Of a stretch of DNA of 64,000 nt, positions 7,540 through 15,375 are shown in pieces; the stretch's first letter is position 1, and each line of letters begins with the position of its first letter. Both the position numbers and the translations under genes were made by a program. A model generated the notes under the pieces. That model did not search any database, was not told the DNA's origin, and saw only the letters and a list, made by a program, of their open reading frames with translations. The stretch comes from Thioalkalivibrio sulfidiphilus HL-EbGr7 (GTDB lineage Bacteria; Pseudomonadota; Gammaproteobacteria; Ectothiorhodospirales; Ectothiorhodospiraceae), in contig NC_011901.1 in assembly GCF_000021985.1 (NCBI RefSeq), forward strand, positions 248,001-312,000, written 5' to 3'.

Positions 7540-8325
7540 TTGAAAACCGAACACACCCACAAGCGCCGCTGGCTGCTCTGGCTCATCATCGGGCTGCTGG
7601 CCTACGGCTTGTTTCTGCTGACCCTGCTGCCGGCGGGACTCGCCTGGGATCAGGCTCGTGCAAGGGGCATGGTGCCCGCGGGCGTGGAAGTGCAGGGCAT
7701 CACGGGCACCCTGTGGAACGGCGCGGCCGTGCGCGCCGTGCTGCCCGGTGGACTGCAGGTAAACGACCTGCAGTGGCGCGCCACCTTCACCAGCCTGCTG
7801 GCCATGCGCCTGGGCTGGGACCTGGAGGCCCGGCCCCAGGGCGGTCGCGTCGCGGCCCACGTGGCCGTGGGGCCCGGCACGGTGGTGCTGGCCGGGGTGC
7901 GCGGCGACATGCCGGCCGCGCCGGTGGTGGCGCCCTTCATGACCTGGCCGGTGCGGGTGAACGGCCGGCTGGTGCTGGATCTGGAGCGCCTGCAGCTGGC
8001 CTACAGCGGTCAGGTGCGTGAGGCCCGCGGCGTGCTGGGCTGGATCGATGCCGCGGCCGGCATCCCCGAGCCGCTGCCCCTGGGCGATCTGCGCGCCGAG
8101 ATCTCTGATACCGGCGAGGGCGGTCTGCGCCTCAGCATCCAGGACCAGGGCGGCCCGCTGATCGCCGAGGGAGTCGCCGAGATCTCCACCGCCAGTGGCT
8201 ACCGGGTGGAGGGTGTCGCCGGCACCCGCGAAGGCGCCCATCCCAACATCGGCCAGGCCCTGCGCATGATCGGCAACCCGGGGCGTGACGGGCGTGTGCC
8301 GGTGCGTATCAACGGCAGGTTCTGA
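7540..8325 (+). CDS. gspN: T2SS protein GspN
   Basis: Accessory T2SS protein anchored in the inner membrane, 261 residues. One N-terminal helix (WLLWLIIGLLAYGLFLLTLL) is followed by a periplasmic beta-rich domain containing the GITGTLWNG motif near residue 54 that is typical of GspN. The start is TTG at 7540, because no ATG or GTG fits the conserved N-terminus. It is the last T2SS gene here; gspC, D, E and F are absent from the window and must lie elsewhere. Confidence 0.9.
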   Translation: MKTEHTHKRRWLLWLIIGLLAYGLFLLTLLPAGLAWDQARARGMVPAGVEVQGITGTLWNGAAVRAVLPGGLQVNDLQWRATFTSLLAMRLGWDLEARPQGGRVAAHVAVGPGTVVLAGVRGDMPAAPVVAPFMTWPVRVNGRLVLDLERLQLAYSGQVREARGVLGWIDAAAGIPEPLPLGDLRAEISDTGEGGLRLSIQDQGGPLIAEGVAEISTASGYRVEGVAGTREGAHPNIGQALRMIGNPGRDGRVPVRINGRF

Positions 8326-8573
8326 TCTTCACGAAGAACATCCCTTCCTGCTCGAGGTGGTCTCGTTTTGCTCACGGCAGATGGGTTCACCTGTCCGTCT
8401 CAATGACAACACCCCAGCACAGGAACCGTGATCGACTTGACACTTTCCTGCGCTGTCATATTTGCATGCGCAAGTTTCACATTCCGTTTACCTGATAGTC
8501 GTCATCCGGTCATCTGTGGCCACTAATCTCCCGGCTTTCCGAACCACCCCCGTGATAGCCAGGAGATCCACAC

Positions 8574-10661
8574 ATGAGCAACAAGAAGATTGGGCCGATC
8601 ATCGACCTCGGTGACGGCGACGAGCCGGAAACCAATTTCTCCAACAACCGCAGCTTCGCCGACGTGGTGGAAGCCCGCATGAGTCGCCGCACGGTGCTCA
8701 AGGGCAGCCTTGCCACCGCCATCACCGGCATCTTCGGCGGTGTCGCCCTGACCGGCTGCGACTCCAGCTCCTCCTCCGGGACTGGCACGGGCTCTGCCCC
8801 CCAGCTGCTGGGCTTCGACGCCGTGCCCGTGAGCGAGCTCGACGAAGTGGTCGTGCCCAGCGGCTACAGCACCCAGGTGCTGGCCGAATGGGGCCGTTCG
8901 ATCAGCAACCCCACCATTCTCTACGATCTCCCCATCACGGGTGAGCAGCAGGGCGATGCCATCGGTTCCCACCACGACGGCATGCACTTCTTCCCCATCG
9001 AGGGGACGGACCCCTACGAGGGCAGCTCCGAGGACGGCCTGCTGGTGATGAACCACGAGTACGTGGAGCCTCGCTACATGCACGCCTCCGCCATCGGCCA
9101 GTCCCTGAGCCGCAGCGCCTATCCCACCTATGACGATGAAGGCGTCGTGCGTCGTGTGGCCGACGAGGTGCTCGCCGAGATGAACGCCCACGGCGTGACC
9201 GTGGTGCGCGTGCAGAAGCAGCTGAACGGCGAGTGGGCCGTGGTGGCCGATGCCCGTAACCGTCGCATCACTGCGCTGACCCCCATGGAGATCAGCGGCC
9301 CGGTGCGTGGCACTGACTTCGTCAAGACCAAGTACGACCCCACGGGCACCATGACCCGCGGCACCCTCAACAACTGTGGTCATGGTGTGACCCCGTGGAA
9401 TACCTACGTTGCCGCCGAAGAGAACTGGGCCGGTTACTTCCGCACCGGTGCCGAGCGTCCCCGTGAGCAGGCCCGCTACGGCGTGGGCACCGGTGCCTTC
9501 TCCCGCTACGGCTGGGAGCGTGCCGACGCGGATCCGGAGAGCAACGACGAGGCCTATGCCCGCTTCGACGTGACCCCCACCGGCGCCAGCGCCCTTGAAG
9601 ACTACCGCAACGAGCCCAACTGCTTCGGCTGGATGGTAGAGATCGACCCGTTCGACCCGGACAGCACCCCGGTCAAGCGCACGGCCCTGGGTCGCTTCGC
9701 CCACGAGGGCGTGGTGTTCCATCCTGCCGTGGAAGGTCAGCCCGTGGTCTGCTACTCCGGTGACGACTCCGGTAACCAGTACATCTACAAGTTCGTCTCC
9801 GGCCAGTCCTACTTCCAGGCGACCGCCGGCGGTCATCTGCTGGACAACGGCACCCTGTACGTGGCCAAGTTCAACGACGACGGCACCGGCGAGTGGCTGC
9901 CCCTGGTGTTCGGCCAGGGCCCGCTGGTCGCGCCCCTGTTCAACAGCCAGGCCGACGTGCTGGTCAACACCCGCTTGGCCGCCGACACCGTCGGCGCCAC
10001 CAAGATGGACCGTCCCGAATGGGGCGCGGTGGATCCCAACACCGGCGAGGTGTACTTCACCCTGACCAACAACTCCGGTCGTACGGCCGAGAACACCGAC
10101 GCTGCCAACCCCCGCGGTCCGAACCGTCATGGGCAGATCATCCGCTGGCGCGAGGACGGCAACAACACTTCCGCCCTGTCCTTCACCTGGGATCTGTTCG
10201 TGCTGGCCGGTGACACCAGCGAGGATGCCATCGTGGGTGGCTTCGATCTCAACGGCGACGCCCTGACCGAAGACAACATCTTCAGCTCGCCGGACGGCCT
10301 GTGGATCGACGCTGACAGCCGCCTGTGGATCCAGACGGACATGAGCGAAAGCGTGGTGAACACCAACCCCACCTACGCCATGATGGGCAACAACATGATG
10401 CTCGCCGGCAACCCCTTCACCGGCGAGATCCGTCGCTTCTTCACCGGCACCCTGGGCCAGGAGATCACCGGCGTGATCACCACCCCGGATCAGACCACCA
10501 TGTTCATCAACCAGCAGCATCCGGGTGCCACGATTACGGCAGCCGAGTTCGCCTCCGGTGACATCGCCGGCTTGGGCAACTGGCCCCTGGGTGGCAACAA
10601 CTACGCCCGTTCCGCCACGGTGGTCATCACCAAGGACGACGGTGGTGTGATCGGCAGCTGA
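8574..10661 (+). CDS. phoX: PhoX-type (DUF839) alkaline phosphatase, probable Tat lipoprotein
   Basis: Calcium/iron-dependent phosphomonoesterase family, exported folded; 695 residues. Twin-arginine signal SRRTVLKG near residue 37 is followed by a hydrophobic segment ending in ALTGC, a lipobox, so the mature protein may be lipidated. Family blocks: GLLVMNHEY, NNCGHGVTPWNTY, HEGVVFHP, YSGDDSGNQYIYKF, RPEWGAVDPNTGEVYF and SSPDGLWID. A good ribosome site (AGGAG) precedes ATG 8574. The upstream gap (8326-8573) has CTGTCAT at 8453, one half of a Pho box without a convincing second half. A strong terminator follows. It stands alone, 248 bp after gspN; T2SS export is possible but not shown. Confidence 0.93.
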   Translation: MSNKKIGPIIDLGDGDEPETNFSNNRSFADVVEARMSRRTVLKGSLATAITGIFGGVALTGCDSSSSSGTGTGSAPQLLGFDAVPVSELDEVVVPSGYSTQVLAEWGRSISNPTILYDLPITGEQQGDAIGSHHDGMHFFPIEGTDPYEGSSEDGLLVMNHEYVEPRYMHASAIGQSLSRSAYPTYDDEGVVRRVADEVLAEMNAHGVTVVRVQKQLNGEWAVVADARNRRITALTPMEISGPVRGTDFVKTKYDPTGTMTRGTLNNCGHGVTPWNTYVAAEENWAGYFRTGAERPREQARYGVGTGAFSRYGWERADADPESNDEAYARFDVTPTGASALEDYRNEPNCFGWMVEIDPFDPDSTPVKRTALGRFAHEGVVFHPAVEGQPVVCYSGDDSGNQYIYKFVSGQSYFQATAGGHLLDNGTLYVAKFNDDGTGEWLPLVFGQGPLVAPLFNSQADVLVNTRLAADTVGATKMDRPEWGAVDPNTGEVYFTLTNNSGRTAENTDAANPRGPNRHGQIIRWREDGNNTSALSFTWDLFVLAGDTSEDAIVGGFDLNGDALTEDNIFSSPDGLWIDADSRLWIQTDMSESVVNTNPTYAMMGNNMMLAGNPFTGEIRRFFTGTLGQEITGVITTPDQTTMFINQQHPGATITAAEFASGDIAGLGNWPLGGNNYARSATVVITKDDGGVIGS

Positions 10662-10720
10662 TCACGGATGAAATCGAAGGGGCAGGGAGGCCCCGGTTTT
10701 TCCATCTCCTCCGATTGTCT

Positions 10721-10748
10721 CGGCCCGCCTCGTGCGGGCCGTTTTTTT
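10721..10748 (+). terminator. Rho-independent terminator of phoX
   Basis: An 8-bp stem CGGCCCGC with GCGGGCCG and loop CTCGT, followed by seven T. Confidence 0.93.
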
Positions 10749-10773
10749 GGGAAGATGCAAGGGAGAATGATGC

Positions 10774-10855
10774 GTAGGCCGGATAAGGCACAGCCGCATC
10801 CGGCATGCGCCTGTGCCAGGGCGATTGGCGGATGCGCTGCGCTTATGCGCCCTAC
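10774..10855. repeat. REP pair, GTAGGCCGGATAAGGC type
   Basis: GTAGGCCGGATAAGGCACAG at the left and GCGCTTATGCGCCCTAC at the right bracket inner GCATCCGGC-like palindromes. It is typical of GTAG-headed REP elements dispersed by RAYT transposases; no RAYT gene is in the window. Confidence 0.8.
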
Positions 10856-10948
10856 GATACTGCGGGTCAGGGCCAGTGAGTTGCGGATGAAGTCTCCAGT
10901 GGATTGCCGTTATGATGGGCCATCGTCTGAAACAGGAACCGGATCCGA

Positions 10949-11710
10949 ATGCATAGTCGTGGTTTGAGGATGTATCTAAGGGCATGGCTGATGGTATTGC
11001 TGGCGAGTGTCCTGCTTGCCGGCTGCGCCACCCAGGGCGTGCGCCCGGCCGATGACGACACCGCTGCCTACCGGGCGGTCGTGGAGGCCGTCTCGGCCAG
11101 TGACTGCGCCGCCGCGCGCCAAGCCCTGCAAGTCATGCAGGCGCAGCATCCCAACAGCCCGCGCCTGCCTGACGCACGGATCGAGACCGCCTATGCCTGC
11201 CTGAGCGGGGGTGAGCTTGCCGAGGCCGAGGAACTGGTCATCACCTTCCTGGAACAACACCCAGGACACCCCTCCGAGGAATACGGACGCTACCTGCACG
11301 CCCTGGTCGCCTATGCCCGCTGGAAGGAGCTGCCGCCCGACACGCCGTCGGTGCGCGTCGCGGCCCAGGCACGCCAGACCTTCGGGCGTATCCGGGTGCT
11401 GGTGAGCCAGTATCCTGAGACGGCCTACGCCAGTGATCTGCGCATGATGCTGACGGACCTGCGTGAAGGCCTGGCACGGGTGGAACTGGAGACCATCGCC
11501 ACCGACCTGCAGGCCGGGCGACACCAGGCGGTGATCTCCCGGGCGAACTACGTCCTCAACCACTACGCCGCCACCGAGTCCGCGCCCTTCGCACTGGCCG
11601 CGCTGATCAATGCCCACCGGGCCCGGGGTGAGGAGGCGGCCGCCCGGACACACCTGTATCGACTGGAGTCGGACTGGCCGGATCACCCGGTGCTGCAGAC
11701 GCTGCAATAG
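10949..11710 (+). CDS. BamD-like outer-membrane lipoprotein with TPR-type helices
   Basis: 253-residue lipoprotein: a hydrophobic signal ends in the lipobox LLAGC (Cys near residue 26), then an all-helical region rich in TPR spacing (SDCAAARQALQVMQ, LAEAEELVITFLEQHPG, RQTFGRIRVLVSQYP). The repeat pattern and the QHPGHPSEEY segment resemble the BamD/YfiO family of the outer-membrane assembly machine. The chromosomal BamD proper may be elsewhere, so a paralogue is possible. ATG 10949 is used; ATG 10970 would also leave an intact signal peptide. It lies upstream of a TonB receptor on the same strand, 108 bp apart. Confidence 0.75.
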   Translation: MHSRGLRMYLRAWLMVLLASVLLAGCATQGVRPADDDTAAYRAVVEAVSASDCAAARQALQVMQAQHPNSPRLPDARIETAYACLSGGELAEAEELVITFLEQHPGHPSEEYGRYLHALVAYARWKELPPDTPSVRVAAQARQTFGRIRVLVSQYPETAYASDLRMMLTDLREGLARVELETIATDLQAGRHQAVISRANYVLNHYAATESAPFALAALINAHRARGEEAAARTHLYRLESDWPDHPVLQTLQ

Positions 11711-11818
11711 CCGCCGATCCGCCCCTCCCCGAGGAGGCGCTTGCCGGACAGGGGAGTGGGGTCATTTGCATCCGGCCAACGGCCCGGGCAGGCTGGTCCA
11801 CCGACTTTTTAACGATCC

Positions 11819-13846
11819 ATGGTCATGTTTCCACGTCCGTACCAGTCCGCCCTGCTGTGCGTCGCGTTGAGCCTGCCGCTGACCGTGGCGGCCGAGACCC
11901 AGCGTCTGGAACCGCTCACCGTCACGGCCCCCCGCCTGGAACGTCCCTGGCTCGACACCCCCGCCGCCCTGGGCGTGGTGGAACGTGAAGACCTGGAGCA
12001 GGCCCGCCAGGGCCTGCAGCTGGACGAATCCCTGGTGCGCATCCCCGGCGTCACCGCCCAGAACCGCTACAACTTCGCCCAGGACCTGCGCGTCTCTATG
12101 CGCGGCTTCGGCGCCCGGTCCGCCTTCGGCATCCGCGGCGTGAAGCTGCTGGTGGACGGCATCCCCGAGACCACCACCGACGGCCAGAGCCAGGTGGATG
12201 CCATCGACCTCACTGCCCTGGAGCGCATCGAGGTCATCCGCGGCCCGTCCTCGGTGCTCCACGGCAACGCCACCGGCGGCGTGCTGGACATCACCACCCG
12301 ATCGGGTCCGCCCGAGACCTTCCTGCAGCCGCGCCTCGAGGCAGGCAGCTTCGGCTACCGGCGCATCGGTGTCCAGGCGGGCGGGCAGGCCGAGGATCTC
12401 GCCTGGCACGTGAGCGGCTGGGACTTCGCCATGGACGGCTACCGGGACCACAGCGTTGCGGAGAAGCGCCTGCTGCATTCTCGCCTGGACTGGGACCTGG
12501 CCGCGGGGCACCGCCTGACGGCGCTTGCCACGTTTCTGGACGCGCCGCGCACCGATGATCCGGGCGCGCTGACCGCCGCCGAGGTGGCGGCAGACCGTCG
12601 CGCCGCGAACCCCAACGCCATTGCCTATAACGCCGGGCAGTCCGTCACCCAGGAGCGCCTGGGCCTGGTGTATCGGGGGGATCTGAGCGAAGGGGAGTCC
12701 CTGCAGGCGCGGGTGTTCCACACCTGGCGCAATTTCGACAATCGCCTGCCCTTCGAGAGCGGCGGCATGGTCGGTTACGACCGGGCCTTTTATGGCGCGG
12801 GCGTGCAGTACACCCGCGCCAACCGTCTGGGAGACCTGCCCGGTCGCGTGACCCTGGGTCTGGACCTGGAGCGCCAGCAGGATGACCGTCGCCGCCATGA
12901 CAATCTGCTGGGGGTGCGTGGCGATCTGGTCCTCGAACAGCGCGAGACCGCCGAGGCCGCCGGTGTGTTCCTGCAGCAGGAGATCGACCTCACGGAGCGG
13001 TTGCAGAGCACCCTGGGTCTGCGCCGCGACTGGGTGCGTTTCGCGGTGGATGATCGATTCCTGAGCGACGGTGATGACTCGGGAAGTCGCACCTTCCAGG
13101 AAACCAGTCATTCCCTGGGCCTGAGCTACGCCTGGCATCCGCAGCATCGCATCTACGGGACCTACGGCACCGCCTTCGAGACGCCCACCTTCACCGAGTA
13201 CGCCAACCCGGCGGGCGGTGGCTTCAATCCCGCCATCGCACCCCAGCAGGCGCGCAACCTGGAACTGGGCTTCAAGGGATTCGCGGGAGCGGTGCAGTAC
13301 GACCTGGCCGTGTTCAGGGTGGACGTGCGCGACGAGCTGGTGCCCTACGAATTGGATCGTATCTATTACGAGAACGCCGGACGCACCCGGCGCCAGGGTC
13401 TGGAGGCGGGCTTGAGCTGGTTCGCCTCGACGGAATGGACATTCACCGGCGCTTGGACCTGGTCAGATTTCACCTTCAGGGAGTTCGAGGACGATGGTGT
13501 GGACCTGGCCGGGCGCGAGCTGCCTGCCATCCCCCGCCAGCAGCTGTTCCTGGAGGCCGCCTGGCGCCCGGGGCGGGACTACTACATCCTCGACATGCTG
13601 GCCCTGGACCGCCAGTACGCGGACAACGCCAACACCGAGCGGGTGTCCGACACGGCGATCTTCAACGCCCGCGCCGGCCGGGTGTTCCGACAGGATGGTT
13701 GGGACGTGGAAACCTTTATCGCCGTGAACAACCTGTTCGATCAGGACTATTTCGCCAACATCCGGCCCAACGCGGCCTTAGGGCGCTACTACGAGCCAGC
13801 GCCGGGCAGAAACTTCTTCGTCGGCCTGCACGTGACCCGGCGTTAG
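11819..13846 (+). CDS. TonB-dependent outer-membrane receptor
   Basis: 675-residue ligand-gated porin for uptake of a siderophore or other metal complex. A signal peptide ends near VAAE, followed by a TonB-box-like stretch (EPLTVTAP). The plug domain runs to about residue 160, with MRGFGARSAFGIRGVKLLVDGIP and IEVIRGPSSVLHGNA as family blocks. A 22-strand barrel region follows, with NLFDQDYFANIRP near the C-terminus. The last residues are VTRR instead of the usual terminal aromatic, slightly atypical for BAM recognition. No regulator or transport genes lie alongside, so the substrate is not inferable; the general type is FecA/PupA-like. Confidence 0.92.
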   Translation: MVMFPRPYQSALLCVALSLPLTVAAETQRLEPLTVTAPRLERPWLDTPAALGVVEREDLEQARQGLQLDESLVRIPGVTAQNRYNFAQDLRVSMRGFGARSAFGIRGVKLLVDGIPETTTDGQSQVDAIDLTALERIEVIRGPSSVLHGNATGGVLDITTRSGPPETFLQPRLEAGSFGYRRIGVQAGGQAEDLAWHVSGWDFAMDGYRDHSVAEKRLLHSRLDWDLAAGHRLTALATFLDAPRTDDPGALTAAEVAADRRAANPNAIAYNAGQSVTQERLGLVYRGDLSEGESLQARVFHTWRNFDNRLPFESGGMVGYDRAFYGAGVQYTRANRLGDLPGRVTLGLDLERQQDDRRRHDNLLGVRGDLVLEQRETAEAAGVFLQQEIDLTERLQSTLGLRRDWVRFAVDDRFLSDGDDSGSRTFQETSHSLGLSYAWHPQHRIYGTYGTAFETPTFTEYANPAGGGFNPAIAPQQARNLELGFKGFAGAVQYDLAVFRVDVRDELVPYELDRIYYENAGRTRRQGLEAGLSWFASTEWTFTGAWTWSDFTFREFEDDGVDLAGRELPAIPRQQLFLEAAWRPGRDYYILDMLALDRQYADNANTERVSDTAIFNARAGRVFRQDGWDVETFIAVNNLFDQDYFANIRPNAALGRYYEPAPGRNFFVGLHVTRR

Positions 13847-13855
13847 ATGCAACGA

Positions 13856-14097
13856 GTAGGTTGGACCGAGCGCGGCGATGTCCAACATCGCGTCGCTGAT
13901 GAGCGCCTTGTTGGGGTTCGTGCCTCATCCCAAGCTACCTGATCCGCATGCGGACCGAGGTCGCGGTTGGCGGGCTCTCCTGTCCGCGGCGGGGTCGCCG
14001 CTCCTACGCGGGTGCAGGTGTAGGCCGGATAAGCGCAGCGCATCCGGCGAATGGTGCAGGGGAATGCCGGATGCGGCTTGTGCCTTATCCGGCCTAC
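13856..14097. repeat. Cluster of three REP-type palindromes
   Basis: 13856-13887 is a GTAGGTTGGACCGAGCGCGG type ending ATGTCCAACAT. 13986-14009 is the GGCGGGGTCGCCGCTCCTAC type, also seen near 58020. 14020-14097 is a full GTAGGCCGGATAAGC...CTTATCCGGCCTAC inverted repeat. They fill most of the 391-bp gap between the TonB receptor and the next gene; nothing else was seen there. Confidence 0.8.
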
Positions 14098-14237
14098 GCG
14101 AGCCGCCTGTGTAGGAGGCACGACCCCGGGCCGAACCGCCGCGCCGGGACCGGCCCCGCCCAGCCGTGATAAGCTCTCCCGCACTCCGGGCAGCCTGCCT
14201 GACACCGATTCACCGATCACACCCGAGGAATGACCAG

Positions 14238-14717
14238 ATGTGGATTCGCAACGCTTCCCTGTCCCTGATCCTGTTGATTGCCTTGGCATGGCTGGCGGGC
14301 TGCTCGTCGCCGTCCAATGAGGAGGCCGGCGCGCAAGGCGTCTCCGGCGGCGCGGAACAGTCCGCCGTGCAGGTGGACGATCCCGAGGTCCAGGCGGTGG
14401 TCGACGCCTGGCTGGAGCGGCTGGATGCAGGCGACCACGAGGCCACCTGGGCGATGGCGGGCAGCCTGTTCAAGGCCGAGCTGAGTGCCGAACAGTGGGG
14501 CGAGGCCATGGCCGAGATGCGCGAGAACATGGGCGCCGTGACCCAGCGCCGGTTGCACGAGTACACCGTCGAGACCATCATGCCCGGCGTGCCGGAAGGC
14601 CGCTACGCGATGTTCGAATACCGTTCCGTGTTCGAGAAGCAGGACCAGGGCGCGGAGCTGGTGGTCTGCGCCCGTGAAGAGGGCGAATGGCGGGTGGTGG
14701 GCTATTTCGTGCAGTGA
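14238..14717 (+). CDS. DUF4019-type lipoprotein
   Basis: 159 residues from ATG 14238; the longer frame to 14166 lacks signal-peptide character. An N-terminal signal ends in the lipobox LAWLAGC (Cys near 20). The mature part has the DUF4019 layout: VDAWLERLDAGDHEATWAMA, then QWGEAMAEMRENMGAVTQRRL, and ends YRSVFEKQ...WRVVGYFVQ. The function of the family is unknown. The gene stands alone between REP elements. Confidence 0.8.
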   Translation: MWIRNASLSLILLIALAWLAGCSSPSNEEAGAQGVSGGAEQSAVQVDDPEVQAVVDAWLERLDAGDHEATWAMAGSLFKAELSAEQWGEAMAEMRENMGAVTQRRLHEYTVETIMPGVPEGRYAMFEYRSVFEKQDQGAELVVCAREEGEWRVVGYFVQ

Positions 14718-14742
14718 GGCGCGAAACCCAGCGCCTGATTCC

Positions 14743-14812
14743 GTGTAGGAGCCCCGACCCCGGGGCGAACCTCACCGCCGGCTGGTTCGCCCCGAAGTCG
14801 GGGCTCCTACAC
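14743..14812. repeat. REP palindrome, GTAGGAGCCCCGAC type
   Basis: GTGTAGGAGCCCCGAC at the left and GTCGGGGCTCCTACAC at the right are perfect complements, with CGGGGCGAA/TTCGCCCCG nested inside. It sits 26 bp after the DUF4019 gene and could also act in 3'-end formation. Confidence 0.85.
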
Positions 14813-14947
14813 TGTTTCTCCGGCAACCGAAAATACGCGCTGTGACGCGCGGTTGCTGACAAGCCGATTAATTGGCTTGATTCGCCCGATGCGCTCCGTT
14901 TATCGGGCCTACGATCTGACGCCTGTCCCCTTTCCCCTCACGCCCAT

Positions 14948-15148
14948 TCAATTCGGCGGCCCGCCCGGCCCGATATCCTTGTCCTTGGCGATCAGGTACA
15001 CACCGCCGGCCGCCATGGCCATCCACAGGACCAGGGACCAGGCTCCCATCATCTCCCACAGGTGCCCCATGAACAGCAGCATCACGGCGGCGAGGCCCAG
15101 GATCACGTTGCCCAGGATGAAGTGAAGGCGTTTCTTGTCTTCCTGCAT
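14948..15148 (-). CDS. Small two-helix inner-membrane protein
   Basis: 66 residues from ATG 15148; a TTG at 15163 would add five residues. It begins MQEDKKRLHF, has two hydrophobic helices (LGNVILGLAAVMLLFMGHLW and WSLVLWMAMAAGGVYLIA) and a short charged tail. I do not recognise the family. Codon bias fits the genome and the frame shows no shadow character, so it is probably real. It is divergent from the large sorting-tail gene at 15376. Confidence 0.65.
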   Translation of the reverse strand: MQEDKKRLHFILGNVILGLAAVMLLFMGHLWEMMGAWSLVLWMAMAAGGVYLIAKDKDIGPGGPPN

Positions 15149-15202
15149 GGATTTGCCGTTCAAGTGGTCTGAATGGTGGCGCCAGTATACCAGCCGGATG
15201 AC

Positions 15203-15259
15203 ACCTGATCTGCGTCAGGTCATCAGCAAAAAGCCCGCGTATTGTACTTCCGTACAATA
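15203..15259. promoter_or_regulatory. Two operator-like palindromes upstream of the beta-helix gene
   Basis: ACCTGA-TCTGCG-TCAGGT at 15203-15220 is a perfect 6-bp inverted repeat. TATTGTAC-TTCC-GTACAATA at 15240-15259 is a perfect 8-bp inverted repeat. The second matches the palindrome at 54099-54120 upstream of the MrtJ-like gene in all but a few bases (GTATTGkAC-N4-GTmCAATAy). Both sites lie in the divergent gap with the small membrane protein, 117-173 bp before ATG 15376. Confidence 0.6.
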
Positions 15260-15321
15260 TTCAGTCATCCCTCCCTGCACTAAAGCTAATAGCACTTACG
15301 GCCATTGTGGTCGTACGGGCA

Positions 15322-15369
15322 TTCCGGGCCAAGGGCCGGAAATGTTTACGGGCGTGTCGCCCGAGGGAG
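15322..15369 (+). promoter_or_regulatory. Hairpin-rich 5' leader next to the ribosome site
   Basis: TTCCGG/CCGGAA (15322-15341) and CGGGCG-TGT-CGCCCG (15349-15363) are two successive stems, immediately followed by AGGGAG at 15364-15369, seven bases before ATG 15376. The second stem abuts the ribosome-binding site. No known riboswitch class was recognised. Confidence 0.4.
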
Positions 15370-15375
15370 TGAACG

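Noticed and set aside
8437-8470. Pho box or sigma-70 promoter before phoX
   Set aside because: CTGTCAT matches one half of a Pho box but the second half 11 bp away does not. TTGACA at 8437 has only a poor -10 match. Noted in the phoX entry, not called.
8523-10520. A 665-codon open frame on the minus strand
   Set aside because: Antisense shadow of phoX; His/Gly/Val-rich composition typical of reverse frames, no domain signal.
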